A program made the translations under genes and the position numbers. Of a stretch of 64,000 nucleotides of DNA, positions 60,541-64,000 are shown in pieces. Source of the DNA: Juglans regia (taxonomy: Eukaryota > Streptophyta > Magnoliopsida > Fagales > Juglandaceae); assembly GCF_001411555.2 (NCBI RefSeq), contig NC_049907.1, positions 2,674,243 through 2,738,242 on the forward strand, read 5' to 3'. The notes below the pieces were generated by a model. That model was given only the letters and a program-made list of their open reading frames with translations. It was not told the origin of the DNA and did no database searches. The stretch's first letter is position 1; each line of letters begins with the position of its first letter.

Positions 60541-61098
60541 AAAATTTGATGATTATGTAGGTAATATTTTTATATAAAAATAATAAGTTTTATTTTAAAT
60601 TTTATCATATTATATATATCTTCGATTATTTTTAATAATAGAATGATATATAATAAATATATAATATTTTACACTAAATAACTAAATAGATAGTATCTAT
60701 TTCAAGTTAAATCAAAATGATCTAGCCATATATATAGTATTCCATGAAGAAGCTAGAAGAAGGGGCTTCGCTCATAGAGAGAGATGCGTGTACAAGAAAC
60801 TTCAGGTTTTTTCAGTTTGGATGTGAATGGGTAAAACGATGGCTGCATGCAAAATGTAGAGATCAATAGAATCAATAATAGAAAAATATTGAGGTGATCA
60901 TTAAGGCTGCAGATTAATATTATTTGAAATGCCTGTGTATGAGGACAGTACTACATGTACATGATTTAGTCTATTTAGACCAAGCACGTCCCTCACATTA
61001 ATGTTAATTATCGTATTATCGTATTCAAGTCAATAATGATGGAAGAATATCATTCCATCGTATTCAATGAATATTGTTAATTATCGTATTCAAGTCAG

Positions 61099-61160
<62 letters not shown>

Positions 61161-61417
61161 GGGTCAATGTAATACAGCTCAATATTTGTAGAATAATGAA
61201 AGTACTGCATGCACCGTTCCATTATTTGAAGAGGTCGAATTATTTGGTTGCATTTTCAATGTATGTGTGCGAGCAATAGTGGTTAAAGAATGTTTCCACC
61301 ATCAAAGAAAAAATAATAATAATCGATAACCTTAGATTAATTAATTATAGAGTAGTTGACAAGTATTACACGTTTATGGAAAAAACATGGACCAGTTCAT
61401 GATCAGTAATTCCTCTC
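60541..61417 (+). other. Upstream block of GLP gene 3
   Basis: 60541-61040 matches 24165-24680 closely. The next part of the gene-1 block is missing, and sequence resumes at the (GA)n tract (61102-61158), matching 25571 onward. No gene is present. The frame at 61067-61279 is repeat-driven. Confidence 0.75.
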
Positions 61418-61425
61418 TATAAATA
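61418..61425 (+). promoter_or_regulatory. TATA box of GLP gene 3
   Basis: TATAAATA with identical context and spacing (110 bp to the ATG) to gene 1. Confidence 0.85.
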
Positions 61426-61527
61426 GAGATGTGACCATCCAACATTTCTCATTCCCTCCTCGCCAATATTAATTACTTACACAGATCAGTACTACAACGC
61501 AGAGATAAATCATATATAGCCTCAAAT

Positions 61528-62313
61528 ATGATGAACTCCAAGGTTGTTCCTAAGTACGCCCTTTTAACTGTGGCCCTGTTGGCTTTCGCTTGTTCCCTCG
61601 CCTTTGCCTACGACCCCAGTCCCCTGCAGGACTTTTGTGTTGCAATCGACAATCCTGCTTCTGCTGGTATGTACACATTATTATTGCTATATTATTTGAT
61701 TGTATTTTCTGCATAATATCATGTGTATATATATAGTCATGATGATAACAAACATTTTCTTTCCTTTCTTTCTGCAGTATTTGTGAATGGAAAGTTTTGC
61801 AAGGACCCAAAGCTTGTCACTGCTGATGATTTCTTCCGCTCGGTGAACATTCCCGGAAACACCACAAATAAAGTGGGGTCGAACGTCACCGCTGTGACAG
61901 TGGAACAATTACCAGGCCTCAACACCCTAGGCATATCCTTGGCTCGCATCGACTTTGCACCACATGGCTTAAATCCTCCCCACACCCACCCTCGCGCCAC
62001 TGAGTTTCTTGTAGTCATAGAAGGTACTCTTCATGTTGGCTTTGTCACATCCAATGCAGATGGCAACCGCCTCTTCACCAAAGTTCTAAACAAGGGAGAC
62101 GTCTTTGTGTTCCCAATTGGTCTCATTCACTTCCAGTTGAACGTGGGAAATACCAAGGCGGTTGCCTTTGCTGGTCTGAGCAGCCAAAATCCTGGAGTCA
62201 TTACCATAGCCAATGCAGTCTTTGGATCCAATCCTCCCATCAATCAAGATGTTCTCACCAAGGCCTTCCAAGTGGACAAGAATCTAGTTAACTATCTTCA
62301 GCAACAGTTCTAA
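61528..62313 (+). CDS. Germin-like protein (subfamily 1 type), gene 3
   Basis: Exons are 61528-61666 and 61778-62313, with the same phase-1 intron as gene 1, giving 224 residues. I see three coding differences from gene 1. One is an amino-acid change, Arg109 to His ([11 protein letters not shown]), six residues before the first metal ligand. The other two are silent, near the C-terminus. Signal peptide, disulfide Cys37/Cys54, metal ligands and glycosylation motifs are as in gene 1. AATAAA is at 62432-62437. Predicted apoplastic germin-type cupin. The promoter is also near-identical, so expression is probably similar to gene 1. Confidence 0.96.
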
Positions 62314-62437
62314 CTAATTGCCTAAACTAAAATCATAGATTTCAAGATATATTTGCAATAAACCATTAGATGGTGTGATTAAGTTTGCCAATGTTTCCCA
62401 GCTTGTAACCTCATTGAAATTATTTTATTGAAATAAA

Positions 62438-62675
62438 ATTGTTGCTTATAATTTACAGTCACTTTGTTATAATCATCAACAGGTGTGATTGAACTTAATT
62501 GCATTTTGAATACTTCTCAGGAGTGATATCACTTGTAAGGGCCCCGGCCTTGCTTCCCTTATCATTCCGACCCCAAGGCAAAATATACAAAAATAAATAA
62601 ATAATAACACGAATGAAAAATATATTACACATGATCGTAATTTAATGGATAGGATTCAAATGAATTTATTACACA
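62438..62675 (+). other. Downstream block of GLP gene 3, truncated
   Basis: It matches the gene-1 downstream block up to about 62668, then ends at a 14-bp direct repeat (TTACACATGATCGT at 62625-62638 and 62669-62682). The GLP relic expected further on is missing. Confidence 0.75.
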
Positions 62676-63205
62676 TGATCGTCCGAGCCCCTTGTCGCCC
62701 GGAGACAACCCAGTTGGGGACGTCACTCAATTTATTATGCTCCCGAGTGACCAGATGAGCTTTACCGAGATAATACCCCACCTCGACTTGGGATTGTGAT
62801 ACGCACGTACCCATAAAAATATTACCAAGACACGAAAACCTTGTTTTCAATTTTATCAGCATAGCATATAACATGACACAATTGAATAAATCATGGCAAA
62901 TATCAATAACAGTAATATGCAGATGCATGACAGACATTTTATTGGATGTATTGACATAACACACAACAGTCACAAACAACAACACCGTAGTCACAAATCC
63001 ACAGTTTCACAAATCCCAACTATATACACACGTTTCTCATCCTCCATCCGGCCCTCGGCCCAGATTTCGATAACAACTACGTCAAATATTTCCAACACTT
63101 TTTCGGGCCCTAGACCCATCTCAAATACAACTAAACTGCAACAAAGTTAGTAATAATTTCACGTCAGATTTTCCGGAGAGTTACTTACCAACGCGAATTA
63201 GATTT
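62676..63205 (-). mobile_element. Antisense LTR fragment
   Basis: Minus-strand reading matches the 59160-59300 part of the LTR at 57896 (CTCGGTGGAGCTC-like and TAACGTCCCC-like words, and the same GTCGCCCGG/GACAA context) with considerable divergence. No termini are preserved. Confidence 0.7.
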
Positions 63206-63219
63206 TCTGGATGATTGCA

Positions 63220-63263
63220 ACATGTTGAGTAAATGCATGTATGTGAGCATTTACTCAACATGT
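63220..63263. repeat. Perfect 17-bp hairpin at the fragment junction
   Basis: ACATGTTGAGTAAATGC (63220-63236), a ten-base loop, then the exact complement (63247-63263). It lies right between the LTR fragment and the next GLP-type upstream block. Confidence 0.9.
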
Positions 63264-64000
63264 CAAGATCAATAGAATCAGTAATTAATAGTGATGGAAA
63301 AACATTGATCGATCAGGTGATAAAGGCCACATATTATTATTATTTGAAAGGATAATGTTAGGTCGACTATCAAATGTGCTCACTAAATAAATGATTTTTT
63401 TTTTATTTTTCTTTAAGTATTTTTTAAACATCCTTAACTATTAAGAAAAAAAATTAAGAAAATATATAAATTTACTAATATTCACTTCCATAATCATTAA
63501 AAAAAATAAAAAATATATGAATTGACATATAATTTGGTGCTGGATTCTATTTAAAAGTCGTGTGAGAACGCACATTTAGACCAAGCACGTCGTACATCTT
63601 CACATTGTTATATTTATATATAATATAGTACGTATTCAAGTAAATAATGATGGAAGAATATTGAGGTACTCATCAGAAAGGCTCATTCTTACAGCTTACT
63701 AAAAATATATATATTGAGGTGAGAAAGGAAGAATATTTTAAAGGCACATATATATATACTAGCAGTAGGGTAACGTCCAAGGGACGTTTGCCTTCTTTTT
63801 TTTTTTTTATCTAGTGATTGAGGAAGTGTTTTTTTAATGATGTTGTAAATATTTTATTTTTTTAAAAAAATGTTTATGATGATTAAAAAAATACATAAAA
63901 AAATAAAAGAAAAATAAAAAAGTGAAATACACATTCAAGGCATATTTTCGGGCAACTTTTTCGTTAGTTGTAACAGTTCTCTTTAGTTAATTAAGAATAT
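63264..64000 (+). other. Start of a further GLP-type upstream block, with an AT-rich insert
   Basis: 63266-63350 and about 63566-63745 match the upstream block (AGATCAATAGAATCA; TTTAGACCAAGCACGTC; GGCTCATTCTTA). An unrelated AT-rich piece of about 215 bp (63350-63565) lies in between. After 63760 I see only A/T-rich sequence. Another GLP unit may follow outside the window. Confidence 0.6.

Overview
This window is plant nuclear DNA, almost certainly from a eudicot. It is AT-rich and has spliceosomal GT-AG introns, TATAAATA promoters, many (TA)n and (GA)n tracts, and nested plant-type transposons (LINE, Ty1/copia, long LTRs, one CACTA element). I cannot name the species from sequence alone. The only ordinary host genes that look functional are three two-exon germin-like protein (GLP) genes on the + strand at about 26.0, 34.0 and 61.5 kb. 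Nearly everything else is mobile DNA or its debris.

Layout. 1-5479 is a decayed LINE (L1) split by a 2.96-kb LTR-type insertion with a 5-bp target duplication. 5480-24096 is an 18.6-kb CACTA (En/Spm-type) transposon with CACTACA ends and a TTG target duplication. It holds a core-deleted TNP2-like transposase gene, an apparently intact seven-exon Transposase_24/TNP1-like gene, dense GCGGCGA/TCGCCGC subterminal repeats, and intron-containing fragments of at least five host genes: MLO, a PPR protein, ARL8, a heavy-metal-binding HIPP protein and dipeptidyl peptidase IV. 24.1-28 kb is the first GLP unit with a GLP relic. 27.8-32.3 kb is a decayed copia element. 32.3-39.1 kb holds the second GLP, an antisense LINE (L2), a duplicated GLP unit that has lost its gene, and a second GLP relic. 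That relic is split by a nested LTR cluster (39.1-43.0 kb). 43.3-60.5 kb is a stack of LINEs (L3 antisense, L4 and L5 sense) with further LTR insertions, one of which keeps a primer-binding site. 60.5-62.7 kb is the third GLP unit, almost identical to the first. An antisense LTR fragment follows, and then the start of another GLP-type upstream block that runs off the right edge.

How it works together. The GLPs are predicted secreted cupin proteins with an intact Mn-binding set (two His of an H-x-H motif, one Glu and a distal His). Their flanks show a repeated unit (upstream block, GLP, downstream block, GLP relic) copied several times and used as a landing zone for transposons. Paralogous units therefore serve as empty-site references for the insertions. 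The CACTA element is the most striking object. It has lost the catalytic core of its own transposase but kept its DNA-binding-type gene and both ends, and it has accumulated genomic fragments of unrelated host genes, so it looks like a non-autonomous gene-capturing element.
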